Source of the DNA: Streptomyces cavernae
GTDB taxonomy: Bacteria > Actinomycetota > Actinomycetes > Streptomycetales > Streptomycetaceae
Length of the DNA stretch: 64,000 nucleotides
Assembly: GCF_004023625.1 (NCBI RefSeq)
Contig: NZ_RPDJ01000023.1
Coordinates: 1 to 64,000, forward strand
Direction of reading: 5' to 3'
Shown: piece by piece, positions 42,466-51,457 of the stretch
Position numbering within the stretch: the first letter of the stretch is position 1
Layout: each line of letters opens with the position of its first letter
Program-made: the position numbers and the translations under genes
The notes under the pieces: model-generated
Seen by the model: only the letters and a program-made list of their open reading frames with translations
Told to the model about the DNA's origin: nothing
Databases searched by the model: none

Positions 42466-45400
42466 GTGATCAGCAGGAGGAACATTCTCGCGGGGGCAGC
42501 CGCCACAGTCGCCGCAGTGACCACCGACGCGGTACCGGCGACGGCAGCGCCAGGAGCCGGGCATGTCCAGGCGCAGGCGCGGCGCAACGGCCTGCGCGTC
42601 ACGGCACCGACCGTGGAATACGTCCAGCACCCCCTGGGTCTCGATGCGCAACGCCCCCGGCTGAGCTGGCCGTTGGCTTCCGACAGGCCGGGCATACGGC
42701 AGAGCGCCTATCAGGTGCGCGTTGCCACCACCGCCTCGCGCCTGTCCCGGCCGGACGTCTGGGACAGCGGGAAGGTCGCGTCCGGCGAGTCCGTCCTCGT
42801 CCCGTACAGGGGGCCTGGGCTCAAGCCCCGGACCCGCTACTTCTGGTCCGTGCGCGTGTGGGACGCCGACGGTCGAGTTTCCGACTGGAGCGCACCCTCC
42901 TGGTGGGAGACCGGCCTCATGGATGCCGGCAAGTGGACGGCCGACTGGATCTCGGCTCCCGCGAGCCTCACGGACGCGCCGTCCTTGGAGGGAAGTTCCT
43001 GGATCTGGTTCCCCGAGGGCGATCCGACCAACAGCGTTCCGGCAGCCACCCGTTGGTTTCGCCGCACCGCGGACTTACCCGAAGGCATCACGGCGGCGAC
43101 GCTCGCCATCACCGTGGACAACGTGTACGCCGTCTCCGTGAACGGAGTCGAGGTGGCCCGCACCGACCTCGACTCGGACAACGAGAACTGGCGCCGCCCG
43201 GCGGTGATCGACGTACTGAACTGGATACGCGCCGGGAACAACGTTGTCGCACTCTCCGCCACCAACGCGAACCAGGGCCCGGCGGGAGTCATCGCCGTCC
43301 TCACGGTCCGTACCGCCTCCGGCGAGCAGAAGGTGGTCACGGACGCCTCCTGGAAGGCGACGGACAAGGAGCCTCCCGCCGGCTGGCGCGGCCTCGGCTT
43401 CGACGACGAGGACTGGCCGGCGGCGAAGGTGGCGGCCGAGTGGGGTGGCGGGCCTTGGGGAAGGGTCGTCCCGGTGTCGTACGCCGTCTCCCAGCTGCGG
43501 CACGAGTTCCGGCTCCCGCGCAGGAAGGTGTCACGGGCGCGCCTGTATGCCACGGCGCTCGGACTGTACGAGGCCCACCTCAATGGCAGCCGTGTGGGCC
43601 GCGACGAACTCGCTCCCGGCTGGACCGACTACCGCACCCGCGTCCAGTACCAGACGTACGACGTCACCACGCTCCTGCGGCCCGGAGCCAACGCCATCGG
43701 GGCCTACCTGGCACCCGGCTGGTACGCGGGCAACGTCGGCGTGTTCGGGCCCGGTCAGTACGGCAGGCACCCGGCGCTGCTGGCGCAGCTGGAGGTGGAG
43801 TACGCGGACGGGACGAGCGAGCGCATCACGTCGGGCAGCGACTGGCGGGCCGCTTCCGGGCCGATCGTCGCCGCCGATCTCCTGAGCGGTGAGACGTACG
43901 ACGCGCGCAAGGAGGACCCCGGCTGGACCTCACCCGGCTTCGACGACGAGGGCTGGCTCGGCGTACGCGGCATGGGAGGCGTCGGCGACTTCGGCCCCGG
44001 TCTGATCGTCGCGCAGGTGGACGGGCCGGTGCGCGTGGAGCGGGAGCTGAAGCCGAAGAAGGTGACCCAACCCAAGCCCGGTGTCTTCGTGTTCGACCTG
44101 GGACAGAACATGGTCGGCTCGGTACGCCTACGGGTGTCGGGCGACGCGGGAACGACCGTCCGGCTCAGACACGCCGAGGTACTCAACCCCGACGGCACCG
44201 TCTACACCGCGAACCTGCGGGGTGCGGCGGCGACCGACACGTACACCCTCAAGGGCGGCCGGGAGGAAACGTACGAGCCCCGCTTCACCTTCCACGGCTT
44301 CCGATACGTCGAGGTGACCGGATTCCCCGGCACTCCCTCGGCGAAGGCCGTCACCGGCCGCGTCATGCACACGTCTGCCCCCTTCACGCTCGACTTCGAG
44401 ACCGACGCAGCGATGCTCAACCAGCTGCACAGCAACATCACCTGGGGGCAGCGCGGCAACTTCCTCTCCGTGCCGACCGACACACCCGCCCGCGACGAGC
44501 GGCTGGGCTGGACGGGAGACATCAACGTCTTCGCACCCACCGCCGCCTACACGATGGAGTCGGCCCGATTCCTGGCCAAGTGGCTCGTCGACCTCCGGGA
44601 CGGCCAGACCTCGGCGGGCGCCTTCACGGACGTGGCACCGGTGGTCGGCACGCTCGGCAACGGAACCGCCGGGTGGGGCGACGCGGGCGTCACCGTCCCT
44701 TGGGCGCTCTACCGGGCCTACGGCGACCGGCAGATCCTGGCCGACGCCTGGCCGTCCGTGCGGAAGTGGCTGACGTACCTGGAGAAGAACAGCGACCGTC
44801 TGCTGCGCCCGGCTGGGGGTTACGGCGACTGGCTCAACGTCGACGACGAGACGCCCAAGGACGTCATCGCCACCGCGTACTTCGCGCACAGCGCCGACCT
44901 CGCGGCCCGGACGGCCGAGGTCCTGGGCGAGGATCCCGCCCCCTACCTGGATCTCTTCGGACGGATACGGGACGCCTTCCGCGCCGCCTATGTCGGCTCC
45001 GACGGCAGGGTCAGGGGCGATACGCAGACGGCGTACGTCCTCGCGCTGTCGATGAACCTGCTGCCGGACACCCTGCGGAAGGCCGCGGCCGACCGGCTCG
45101 TCGCCCTGATCGAGGCGAGGGACTGGCACCTGTCGACGGGTTTCCTCGGCACGCCCCGCCTGCTGCCCGTCCTGACCGACACCGGCCACACCGATGTCGC
45201 CTACCGGCTGCTGGAACAGCGCTCCTACCCGAGCTGGGGCTATCCGATCGACCGGGGCTCCACCACCATGTGGGAACGCTGGGACTCCATCCGGCCCGAC
45301 GGCAGCTTCCAGGACACAGCCATGAACTCCTTCAACCACTACGCCTACGGCTCGGTGGGGGAATGGATGTACACGAACATCGCCGGTATCTCGGCGGCCG

Positions 45401-45684
45401 GTCCCGGCTATCGCAAGATGGTCATCCGCCCCCGTCCGGGCGGAACCGTCACCTCCGCACGCGCCACCTTCACCTCGGTCTACGGCCCCGTCTCCACGCG
45501 ATGGCGGCAGCAGGCCGGCCGCTTCACCCTGACCTGCACGGTGCCCCCCAACACTACCGCCGAGGTGTGGATCCCCGCGTCCGCCCCGGAGGCGGTCACC
45601 CGCGCTGACGGGACGTTCCTGCGCCACGAGGACGGCAGCGCGGTCTACCGGGTCGGCTCCGGCACACACCACTTCGCAGCCTGA
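42466..45684 (+). CDS. Secreted GH78 alpha-L-rhamnosidase
   Basis: A 1,072-residue exported enzyme with a twin-arginine-like signal (MISRRNILAGAAATVAA). It has the multi-domain GH78 order: Ig-like N-terminal domain (VEYVQHPLGLDAQRPRLSW), two carbohydrate-binding-like beta domains (about 150-450), linker, (alpha/alpha)6 catalytic barrel (about 630-970) and a C-terminal beta domain. The catalytic-acid motif RDERLGWTGD lies at about residues 676-685 (Glu678). It releases terminal alpha-L-rhamnose from plant glycosides or polysaccharides. Starts at GTG 42466 with GAGGAG five bases before. Preceded by a promoter and LacI-type operator; followed by a shared terminator. Confidence 0.94.
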   Translation: MISRRNILAGAAATVAAVTTDAVPATAAPGAGHVQAQARRNGLRVTAPTVEYVQHPLGLDAQRPRLSWPLASDRPGIRQSAYQVRVATTASRLSRPDVWDSGKVASGESVLVPYRGPGLKPRTRYFWSVRVWDADGRVSDWSAPSWWETGLMDAGKWTADWISAPASLTDAPSLEGSSWIWFPEGDPTNSVPAATRWFRRTADLPEGITAATLAITVDNVYAVSVNGVEVARTDLDSDNENWRRPAVIDVLNWIRAGNNVVALSATNANQGPAGVIAVLTVRTASGEQKVVTDASWKATDKEPPAGWRGLGFDDEDWPAAKVAAEWGGGPWGRVVPVSYAVSQLRHEFRLPRRKVSRARLYATALGLYEAHLNGSRVGRDELAPGWTDYRTRVQYQTYDVTTLLRPGANAIGAYLAPGWYAGNVGVFGPGQYGRHPALLAQLEVEYADGTSERITSGSDWRAASGPIVAADLLSGETYDARKEDPGWTSPGFDDEGWLGVRGMGGVGDFGPGLIVAQVDGPVRVERELKPKKVTQPKPGVFVFDLGQNMVGSVRLRVSGDAGTTVRLRHAEVLNPDGTVYTANLRGAAATDTYTLKGGREETYEPRFTFHGFRYVEVTGFPGTPSAKAVTGRVMHTSAPFTLDFETDAAMLNQLHSNITWGQRGNFLSVPTDTPARDERLGWTGDINVFAPTAAYTMESARFLAKWLVDLRDGQTSAGAFTDVAPVVGTLGNGTAGWGDAGVTVPWALYRAYGDRQILADAWPSVRKWLTYLEKNSDRLLRPAGGYGDWLNVDDETPKDVIATAYFAHSADLAARTAEVLGEDPAPYLDLFGRIRDAFRAAYVGSDGRVRGDTQTAYVLALSMNLLPDTLRKAAADRLVALIEARDWHLSTGFLGTPRLLPVLTDTGHTDVAYRLLEQRSYPSWGYPIDRGSTTMWERWDSIRPDGSFQDTAMNSFNHYAYGSVGEWMYTNIAGISAAGPGYRKMVIRPRPGGTVTSARATFTSVYGPVSTRWRQQAGRFTLTCTVPPNTTAEVWIPASAPEAVTRADGTFLRHEDGSAVYRVGSGTHHFAA

Positions 45685-45720
45685 CGATTCCACGGAGGCC
45701 AGGGGCGAACACGTGTGAAC

Positions 45721-45759
45721 GGGCTCGGCACCCTGCTCATTGCGCAGGAGGCCGAGCCC
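45721..45759. terminator. Bidirectional terminator between GH78 and VWA genes
   Basis: GGGCTCGGC (45721-45729) and GCCGAGCCC (45751-45759) form a perfect 9-bp stem, extendable inside by CTGC/GCGC-AGG pairing. It lies between two convergent genes. Confidence 0.7.
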
Positions 45760-45868
45760 CGCTCACGTCTGCGACTGCGGCCCGGGGCGGTCGCTCGGCG
45801 TCCCCGCCCGGTGACGGTGACGGTGACGGTGACGGCGATGGCGGTTGCGGCTCGGCGGGAAGGCCGGG

Positions 45869-47542
45869 TCAGATCACGCGGAAGAGGTCGGCGGCTGTGT
45901 GGACGTCGGTGAGGTCCTCGACGGAGCGCAGGTTGTCGCACAGGGCGTCCAGTACCGAATCGGCCTCGGCGACGCGCGGGGCGCCGATGGCCAGGCCGAA
46001 CACGCGGAAGCCCAGCCGGTGCTTGGCGTCGTTCCAGCCGCGCATCCATTCCTCCGTGACGCCGCAGTCGTCGTCCGTGAGCATCACGATGTCGCCGCGT
46101 GTGCGGGCGGTGTCGTTGAACTCCTCCTCCAGCAGTTCGCCGGCCGCGGTCAGCGGCCTCTGGTAGCTGGTGCCGCCGCCGAGGAAGGTCTCCGCGAAGT
46201 CGATGACCCGGGCTATGCCGGCGGGCCGGTCGGCCGGGAAGCGGAAGACCTGGAGCTTGTCGGCGGCGGAGAACAGGATGCCGACGAAATCGCGCCCCGC
46301 GTGGCGGGCCTGATCCAGCAGCGCCAGCGCACACGCCTTGGCCCACGCCTCCCGGGTGATCCCGCCGGGCCCCGCCTCGTACATGGAGTGCGAGGTGTCG
46401 ACGCACGCGATGATGGCGCCCCGGCCGGTGGTCTGCTCTCCCTGGCTGTCGTAGAGCATCAGCTCCCCGGCGGCGTAGCGCGCGGCGAACACCGCACGCA
46501 GCTCGGGCACGCCGAGGCCGGCCAGCTCGGAGGGGATCACGCGGGAGAGGTCATCGCCGAGTGTGACGCCGACCAGTTCCCCGGCGGTGTTCTCCACTTT
46601 GCGGGCGCGTTCACCGTCGGCCATCTGCCGGAAGCGGCCGATCAGCTCGGCCCACTGCGCGAGACGGCCGGTGCGCAGCCGCTCGGCGAGCCGGGCACGC
46701 CGGTCGTACGGCATCCGCTCCAACTCGCCGGGGCCGACGCCCCACGCCCGCATCAGCGCCGTCTCCTCGCGTACTGCCGCGGCGGCCTTCGCCGCCGCGG
46801 TCCGCGCGGTGGCACGGATACCGGGGGTCGCCGCCGCGAGGGCCTGCGCGGCGGTCTGTGCGGCCTGCCGCGCGGCGGCCTCGGCGGCGTCGGCGGCCTC
46901 GATCGCGTGATGGACGGCGTCGGCGGCCGGGGCCGGTACGGTACCGCCCCCGTCGGACCAGTCCCCCTCGTCGGCGGCCTGCTGGAGCGCCTCGCCCACG
47001 GCGGTCGCCGCGCCTTCGGCGGCTCGCTGAGCATTCTTCGCCTGCTCGGCCTGTTCCTGTGCCTGCCGGGAGTGCTCCAGCATCCGGCGCAGCGCGGTGG
47101 CCTGGGCGAGCACGGCCATGGCGGCGGCGTAGGGGTCGCCGGCCGTATCCCGGCGCAGCTCGGCGGAGTCCGGTGACTCCACCAGTGACGCGATGACCTG
47201 GTGGTTGACCAGCCGGGACGGGTCCATCTCCGCGCGCTCGCGCAACCGCGGGCGGGCCTTGTAGGCGGCCAGGAACGCGTCGGTCAGGAGGTCGGTGGTG
47301 TGGTCGTGGCGTCGGCTCAGCTCCTCGGCCAGCTCGCGCAGTCCGGCGGACTGCGCGTAGGTGTCGCGCCATGTGATCCGGTCGAACCGGTCCGCGACCA
47401 CGGCCGTGGTGTGCCGCTCGGGGGCGGCGGTGGACAGGCCCAGCCACTTCCCGGCCCGGCTCGTCAGCTCGTCGAGCTTGATCGGTGTCTCCTCCACGGT
47501 CCTGCTCAGTGCCTCCACCTGGTCCTGATCCCTTGGTCTCAT
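45869..47542 (-). CDS. VWA-domain protein, partner of MoxR ATPase (ViaA/CoxE-like)
   Basis: A protein of about 557 residues. The N-terminal two-thirds is alpha-helical and Ala-rich (LAEELSRRHDHTTDLLTDAF, coiled-coil-like QAQEQAEQAKNAQRAAEGA); the C-terminal von Willebrand A domain has the metal site DTSHS at about residues 382-386 in ACVDTSHSM and the later TDDDCGV. With the AAA protein upstream it forms a MoxR/VWA pair like E. coli RavA-ViaA, thought to act as a chaperone-type complex. The start is uncertain because the junction is made of GATCAGGACCAGG repeats: ATG 47540-47542 is used, GTG 47518 is an alternative, and an upstream extension into the AAA gene is rejected. Confidence 0.8.
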   Translation of the reverse strand: MRPRDQDQVEALSRTVEETPIKLDELTSRAGKWLGLSTAAPERHTTAVVADRFDRITWRDTYAQSAGLRELAEELSRRHDHTTDLLTDAFLAAYKARPRLRERAEMDPSRLVNHQVIASLVESPDSAELRRDTAGDPYAAAMAVLAQATALRRMLEHSRQAQEQAEQAKNAQRAAEGAATAVGEALQQAADEGDWSDGGGTVPAPAADAVHHAIEAADAAEAAARQAAQTAAQALAAATPGIRATARTAAAKAAAAVREETALMRAWGVGPGELERMPYDRRARLAERLRTGRLAQWAELIGRFRQMADGERARKVENTAGELVGVTLGDDLSRVIPSELAGLGVPELRAVFAARYAAGELMLYDSQGEQTTGRGAIIACVDTSHSMYEAGPGGITREAWAKACALALLDQARHAGRDFVGILFSAADKLQVFRFPADRPAGIARVIDFAETFLGGGTSYQRPLTAAGELLEEEFNDTARTRGDIVMLTDDDCGVTEEWMRGWNDAKHRLGFRVFGLAIGAPRVAEADSVLDALCDNLRSVEDLTDVHTAADLFRVI

Positions 47543-47602
47543 CCCCTGGTCCTGATCCCCTGGTCGTGATCCCTTGGACGTGGTCCCTGGTCCTGATCCC
47601 CT
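47519..47602. repeat. Degenerate tandem repeats at the AAA/VWA gene junction
   Basis: About six units of CTGGTCCTGATCCC (13-14 bp, with variants) fill the space between the stop of the AAA gene and the first codons of the VWA gene. On the coding strand each unit supplies an AGGGG- or AGGAC-like purine stretch, so copy number could affect translation of the downstream gene. Confidence 0.75.
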
Positions 47603-47606
47603 GTGT

Positions 47607-48836
47607 TCAAAGCTGCGCGGCCTGCACCATGCTCGCGTCCACGCCGAGGGCCTCGGTGAGAACGCGGGCGCGGACGGCGCGTTGGCGGCCGGCGATCCGG
47701 TCGATGGCGGCGGTGGAGCGGCCGGCGCCCGCCGCCTCCTCACGCAGCTTCTCCAGCCGCTTCCCCGCCATGGCGAGCTTGTTGTGGGCGTTCTTGATGA
47801 CCCACTCGCTCAGTGCCTCCCGGGACTGCCCGGCCATGGCGTCGAGCTGGGTCTCCAACTCCTCGATCGTGTCCGCGAGTTCGAGCGCCTCCTTGGCGTC
47901 CGGGTTGATCAGTTGCAGCACTTCGCGCTCGACGGTCGGGCGTTCGGCGGGGGAGTTCCACAGCACGTGAGTCAGCACCGAAAGGTCGGTCTCGGCGACC
48001 GCCGGACGGCCGTCGAGGTATGCGGACGCCTGGAGCAGGCCCACCGCCTGCCGCCAGCGGCGGTCGGAGGCGACGAGCTCCTTGCGGCGCAGGGCGGCCC
48101 GCAGCGTGCACACCGCGTCCACGATCACGTCGGGGACATCCACGGCCGGGACGGTTTCGGTGACGGCGTGCCGCAACGCGGCCAGCTCGATGGTCGTGCG
48201 AGTCGGGGCCACCGGGCGGCTGACGGCGGAGCGGACCAGCGCGGCGAAGTTCGAGGGGTCTTCCAGGTATCCGACCTCGATCCGTACCAGCAACCGGTCG
48301 TAGATCGCGGCCGAATCCTCTCCGTCGGGCAGTTCGTTGCTCGCCGTGATGGCCCCGATCAGGGGGCAGCGGATCGGCTCGCCGCCGTTCTCGGGATGGT
48401 AGATCCGCTCGTTGAGGTAGCCCAACGTCTCGTTCAGCGCCGCCGTGGAGCACTTGAAGATCTCGTCGATGAACGCGACGTGCGCGGTCGTGGCGCGGCC
48501 GTCGTAGACCTGGCGGTACTCACCCCGGGCCAGCGCGGCGACGTCGATGGGACCGAACATCCTCGTCGGCGCGGTGAATTTCGACAGGAGGATCTCCCAG
48601 TAGGCCGCCCCGGCGATCCTGCCGGTGAGTTCGCGGGCCATCTCGGACTTCGCCGTGCCGGGCGGGCCGAGCACTAACGAGTGCTGTCCGGCCATCAGTG
48701 TCACCACCAGTGTCCGCACCACGTCATCCCGCTCGTAGAAACGGTCCGACAGCTCGTCGCTGATCGCCCGCAGTCTCCTGGCCGTGTCCTGCGCGTCCTG
48801 TCCGTCCAGTGCGTCCTGTGCGTCCTGTGCGTCCAT
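47607..48836 (-). CDS. MoxR/RavA-type AAA+ ATPase
   Basis: A 409-residue AAA+ protein. Residues 1-17 are a DAQDAQDALDGQDAQD repeat; Walker A GPPGTAKS is at 57-64; Walker B reads VAFIDEIFK; sensor 1 lies in LIGAITASNELPDG; a lid and a C-terminal helical part (MAGQSREALSEWVIKNAHNK) follow. The RavA-like wording (LGPPGTAKSEMARELTG, APTRMFGPIDVAAL) supports the MoxR/RavA class. It is encoded directly before the VWA protein. ATG 48836 was chosen for its AAGGAG site; an upstream in-frame ATG at 48944 adds 36 residues without ribosome-site support. Confidence 0.88.
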   Translation of the reverse strand: MDAQDAQDALDGQDAQDTARRLRAISDELSDRFYERDDVVRTLVVTLMAGQHSLVLGPPGTAKSEMARELTGRIAGAAYWEILLSKFTAPTRMFGPIDVAALARGEYRQVYDGRATTAHVAFIDEIFKCSTAALNETLGYLNERIYHPENGGEPIRCPLIGAITASNELPDGEDSAAIYDRLLVRIEVGYLEDPSNFAALVRSAVSRPVAPTRTTIELAALRHAVTETVPAVDVPDVIVDAVCTLRAALRRKELVASDRRWRQAVGLLQASAYLDGRPAVAETDLSVLTHVLWNSPAERPTVEREVLQLINPDAKEALELADTIEELETQLDAMAGQSREALSEWVIKNAHNKLAMAGKRLEKLREEAAGAGRSTAAIDRIAGRQRAVRARVLTEALGVDASMVQAAQL

Positions 48837-48961
48837 GGTCAACTCCTTGCGCTCCACGCCCTGATGGGCTGACGAGACGGCCGATTGCCCGAGCAGGACA
48901 ATCTTCCAGTACGGCACCTCGCGCAGGTCGGCGATCGTGGTCACGTAGACCGATGACGAAG

Positions 48962-48988
48962 CGGGCGCCCTCGTGTCGAGGGCGCCCG
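48962..48988 (-). terminator. Terminator of the flavoprotein transcript
   Basis: CGGGCGCCCTCG (48962-48973) and CGAGGGCGCCCG (48977-48988) form a perfect 12-bp stem with a 3-base loop, 15 bp past the stop of the minus-strand oxidoreductase gene. Confidence 0.8.
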
Positions 48989-49002
48989 TTCCGCTGTGCG
49001 AG

Positions 49003-50238
49003 TCAGGCCGGCGCCTTGACCGCCGAACTCGGCGAGTCCGCTGAGCCCGCTGAGCCCGCCTGGGCCGGCACCCGCACGACGCGGCGGCGCCGGACAGGTA
49101 TCCCGAACGTCGGGTTGGCTACGCCCCAGGCCGCGCCTTTGCAGACCAGCTCCTTGTAGACGGCGGCGAACCGTCCTGTCAGGGCCGCGCGGACGGCACG
49201 GTCGTCGGCGGTGACGTACTGGATCAGGCCTTCCTTGCGGCCCAGCGAGATGCACTGGTTGAAGTAGCGGAGGGGCACGTTCGGGAGCTTGCCGCCGGTC
49301 AGGCGGGCCGCGATGGCTTCGGCGGCCTGCCAGGCCATGGGGGTGCCCGAGGCGCACGACATCCGCAGGGGCTTGTCGCCGGGGCCCGTCGCCATGGCCG
49401 TGTCGCCGATGGCGTACACGTCCGGGTGCGAGACCGAGCGCATGGTCCCGTCGACCACGATCTGGCCGGTCTCGGCGACCTCCAGGGTGGTGGCCTCGGC
49501 GATCGGGTGGACGGCGAAGCCGGTGGTCCACACGGTGACCGCGGCGGGGATCGTGCTGCCTTCGGCGGTGGTGACGCGGTCGGTCTCGACGGCGGTGACG
49601 GCGGTGTGCTCGTGCACGGTGATGCCGAGCCTGTCGAAGACCTTCCGCAGGTGCCGGCGGCCCTTGGGGGAGAGCCAGTCACCGAGACCGCCGCGGACGG
49701 CGAGGGCCACGTCGAGGTCCGGGCGGGCCTCGGCGATCTCGGTCGCGGCCTCAATGCCGGTGAGGCCGCCGCCGACCACCAGCACGGGCTGTCCGGCGTC
49801 CAGGCGGGCCAGGCGCTCGCGCAGCCGGAGCGCTCCGGGGCGGCCGGCGATCTCGTGGGCGTACTCGGCGGTGCCGGGGACGCCCTGGTCGTTCCAGCCG
49901 CTGCCGAGGGCGTACACGAGGGTGTCGTACTCCAGCTCCTCCTCCAGGCCCTCGGCGCCGTGCGCGCCGACGACGGCGACGGTCTTGCGGTCGACGTCGA
50001 CGCCGGTGACCTTCGCCAGCTTCAGTTCGACACCGGTGCCCGCGAACATCTCACTGAAGGGCCGGGACCTGAGCTCCTGGCCGACCGCGAGCTGGTGCAT
50101 CCGGACGCGCTCGACGAAGTCGGGCTCGGCGTTGACGAGGGTGATGGCGACGTCTTCGCGGTGCAGCCGCCTGGCGAGGCGCCCGGCGGCGACGGCTCCG
50201 GTGTAGCCGGCTCCGAGGACGATGATGCGGTGCTGCAT
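49003..50238 (-). CDS. FAD-dependent pyridine nucleotide oxidoreductase, NDH-2-like
   Basis: A 411-residue flavoprotein. It has the FAD dinucleotide fold IIVLGAGYTGAVAAG at the N-terminus, the NAD(P)H fold VLVVGGGLTGIEAATEIAEA near residue 150 and the FAD-binding end DVYAIGDTAMA near 275. The layout matches type II NADH dehydrogenases and related disulfide-free oxidoreductases, which pass electrons from NADH to quinone; a true respiratory role is not proven since the membrane-binding end is not obvious. It follows an ECF41 sigma gene by 101 bp, a known genomic partnership of this sigma group with oxidoreductases. A CRP-like palindrome lies in that gap. Confidence 0.87.
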   Translation of the reverse strand: MQHRIIVLGAGYTGAVAAGRLARRLHREDVAITLVNAEPDFVERVRMHQLAVGQELRSRPFSEMFAGTGVELKLAKVTGVDVDRKTVAVVGAHGAEGLEEELEYDTLVYALGSGWNDQGVPGTAEYAHEIAGRPGALRLRERLARLDAGQPVLVVGGGLTGIEAATEIAEARPDLDVALAVRGGLGDWLSPKGRRHLRKVFDRLGITVHEHTAVTAVETDRVTTAEGSTIPAAVTVWTTGFAVHPIAEATTLEVAETGQIVVDGTMRSVSHPDVYAIGDTAMATGPGDKPLRMSCASGTPMAWQAAEAIAARLTGGKLPNVPLRYFNQCISLGRKEGLIQYVTADDRAVRAALTGRFAAVYKELVCKGAAWGVANPTFGIPVRRRRVVRVPAQAGSAGSADSPSSAVKAPA

Positions 50239-50305
50239 GTCTCGCTCCTGTCTTCAGCGGGTTCGCCCCTTGAACCGGGCGGTCCGCCGTTTCCTGACAG
50301 GTGAG

Positions 50306-50327
50306 CGATGTGAAGCACGTCACATCG
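50306..50327. promoter_or_regulatory. CRP/FNR-like 22-bp perfect palindrome
   Basis: CGATGTGA-AGCACG-TCACATCG: 8-bp arms that are exact inverses around a 6-base spacer. The core TGTGA-N6-TCACA is identical to the E. coli CRP consensus and fits the looser Streptomyces Crp pattern GTG-N6-G.CAC only in part. It lies 68-89 bp upstream of the oxidoreductase start, between it and the ECF41 gene. It may control the oxidoreductase independently of the sigma gene. Confidence 0.6.
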
Positions 50328-50339
50328 GGGTCGGCAGGG

Positions 50340-51284
50340 TCAGAAGGCGTGGAGCAGGGGGTCGCCGTGGTCGGCTGTCGCCCACCGCTCGGTCGCGCGT
50401 TCGAGCTTGTCGGGGTTGACCTGGTTGCGGAACGCGGCGATGCCCTCCTCGGTGATCTCCAGGCACATGACGCCGATGACCCGGCCGTCCAGGACCGCCA
50501 CGATGGCGGGGTCGCCGTTGGCGGTCGTGGCGTAGATCTCGGGCGATCCGCCGGCCAGGTCGCGCTTGGCCTTGCTGGGCTTGAACAGGCCCCGCATGAA
50601 CTTCGCGACCGCGAGGGCGCCCTCGAACGCCTTGGCGCGGGCCGGGACCTTCCCGCCGCCGTCGCCGATGGAGACGGCGTCCTGGGTGAGCAACCGCACG
50701 AGAGGCTCGGTCCGGCCGCTGGTGGCCGCCGCGAGGAACTCGTCGATGACCCGCCGGGCGGCGGCCTCGTCGATCTCGGTGCGGGCCTTGCCGGCCGCGA
50801 CGTGCTTCTTGGCGCGGTGGAAGATCTGCTGGCTGGCGGCCTCGGTGATGTCGAGGATCTCGGCGATCTCCCGGTGTGGGTAGTCGAAGGCCTCCTTCAG
50901 CACGTACACGGCCCGCTCGTTGGGAGAGAGGCGCTCCAGCAGCGCGAGGACCGCGTACGAGACCGATTCGCGCTGTTCGGCGGTGTCGGCGGGGCCGAGC
51001 ATCGGGTCTCCGGCGAGGAGCGGCTCGGGGAGCCATTGGCCCACATAGGTCTCGCGCCGCGCGCGGGCCGAGGTGAGCTGGTTGAGGCACAGGTTGGTGA
51101 GAACCTTCGTCAGCCAGGCCTCGGGGACCTCGATGTGGTCGACGTCGGCGGCCTGCCAGCGCAGGAACGTCTCCTGCACGGCGTCCTCCGCCTCGCTCGC
51201 CGAGCCGAGGAGGCGGTAGGCGATGGCTTCCATACGGGGCCTGGATGCCTCGAACCGGTCCACGTCGTCCATGGTCAGGGCCAT
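50340..51284 (-). CDS. ECF41-group sigma factor with SnoaL-like C-terminal extension
   Basis: A 314-residue sigma factor: regions 2 and 4 in the first 180 residues (FEASRPRMEAIAYRLLGS, SPNERAVYVLKEAFDYPHREIA, QQIFHRAKKHV) and a SnoaL/NTF2-like domain to the end. All three hallmark motifs of the ECF41 group are present: WLPEP in the linker between regions 2 and 4, DGGGK in the extension and NPDKL near the C-terminus. In this group the extension itself controls activity and no separate anti-sigma is needed. ATG 51284; an upstream extension to 51464 is rejected because it runs through the divergent promoter region. Confidence 0.93.
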   Translation of the reverse strand: MALTMDDVDRFEASRPRMEAIAYRLLGSASEAEDAVQETFLRWQAADVDHIEVPEAWLTKVLTNLCLNQLTSARARRETYVGQWLPEPLLAGDPMLGPADTAEQRESVSYAVLALLERLSPNERAVYVLKEAFDYPHREIAEILDITEAASQQIFHRAKKHVAAGKARTEIDEAAARRVIDEFLAAATSGRTEPLVRLLTQDAVSIGDGGGKVPARAKAFEGALAVAKFMRGLFKPSKAKRDLAGGSPEIYATTANGDPAIVAVLDGRVIGVMCLEITEEGIAAFRNQVNPDKLERATERWATADHGDPLLHAF

Positions 51285-51457
51285 GACCCGGATCCTAACT
51301 CGCGCGGCGCACGACGGCCGCTGCATAGTGTGGACCTCCCCGTCAACGTCGTGAAGGCGACGCCGCGCGAGGTGGAGCGGGAGCGCGGCGGCCCCAACGG
51401 ATACAGGACGACGGAGATCCGGGACGGCCTGGAGATCTTCGTACGAGAAGGAAAGGG

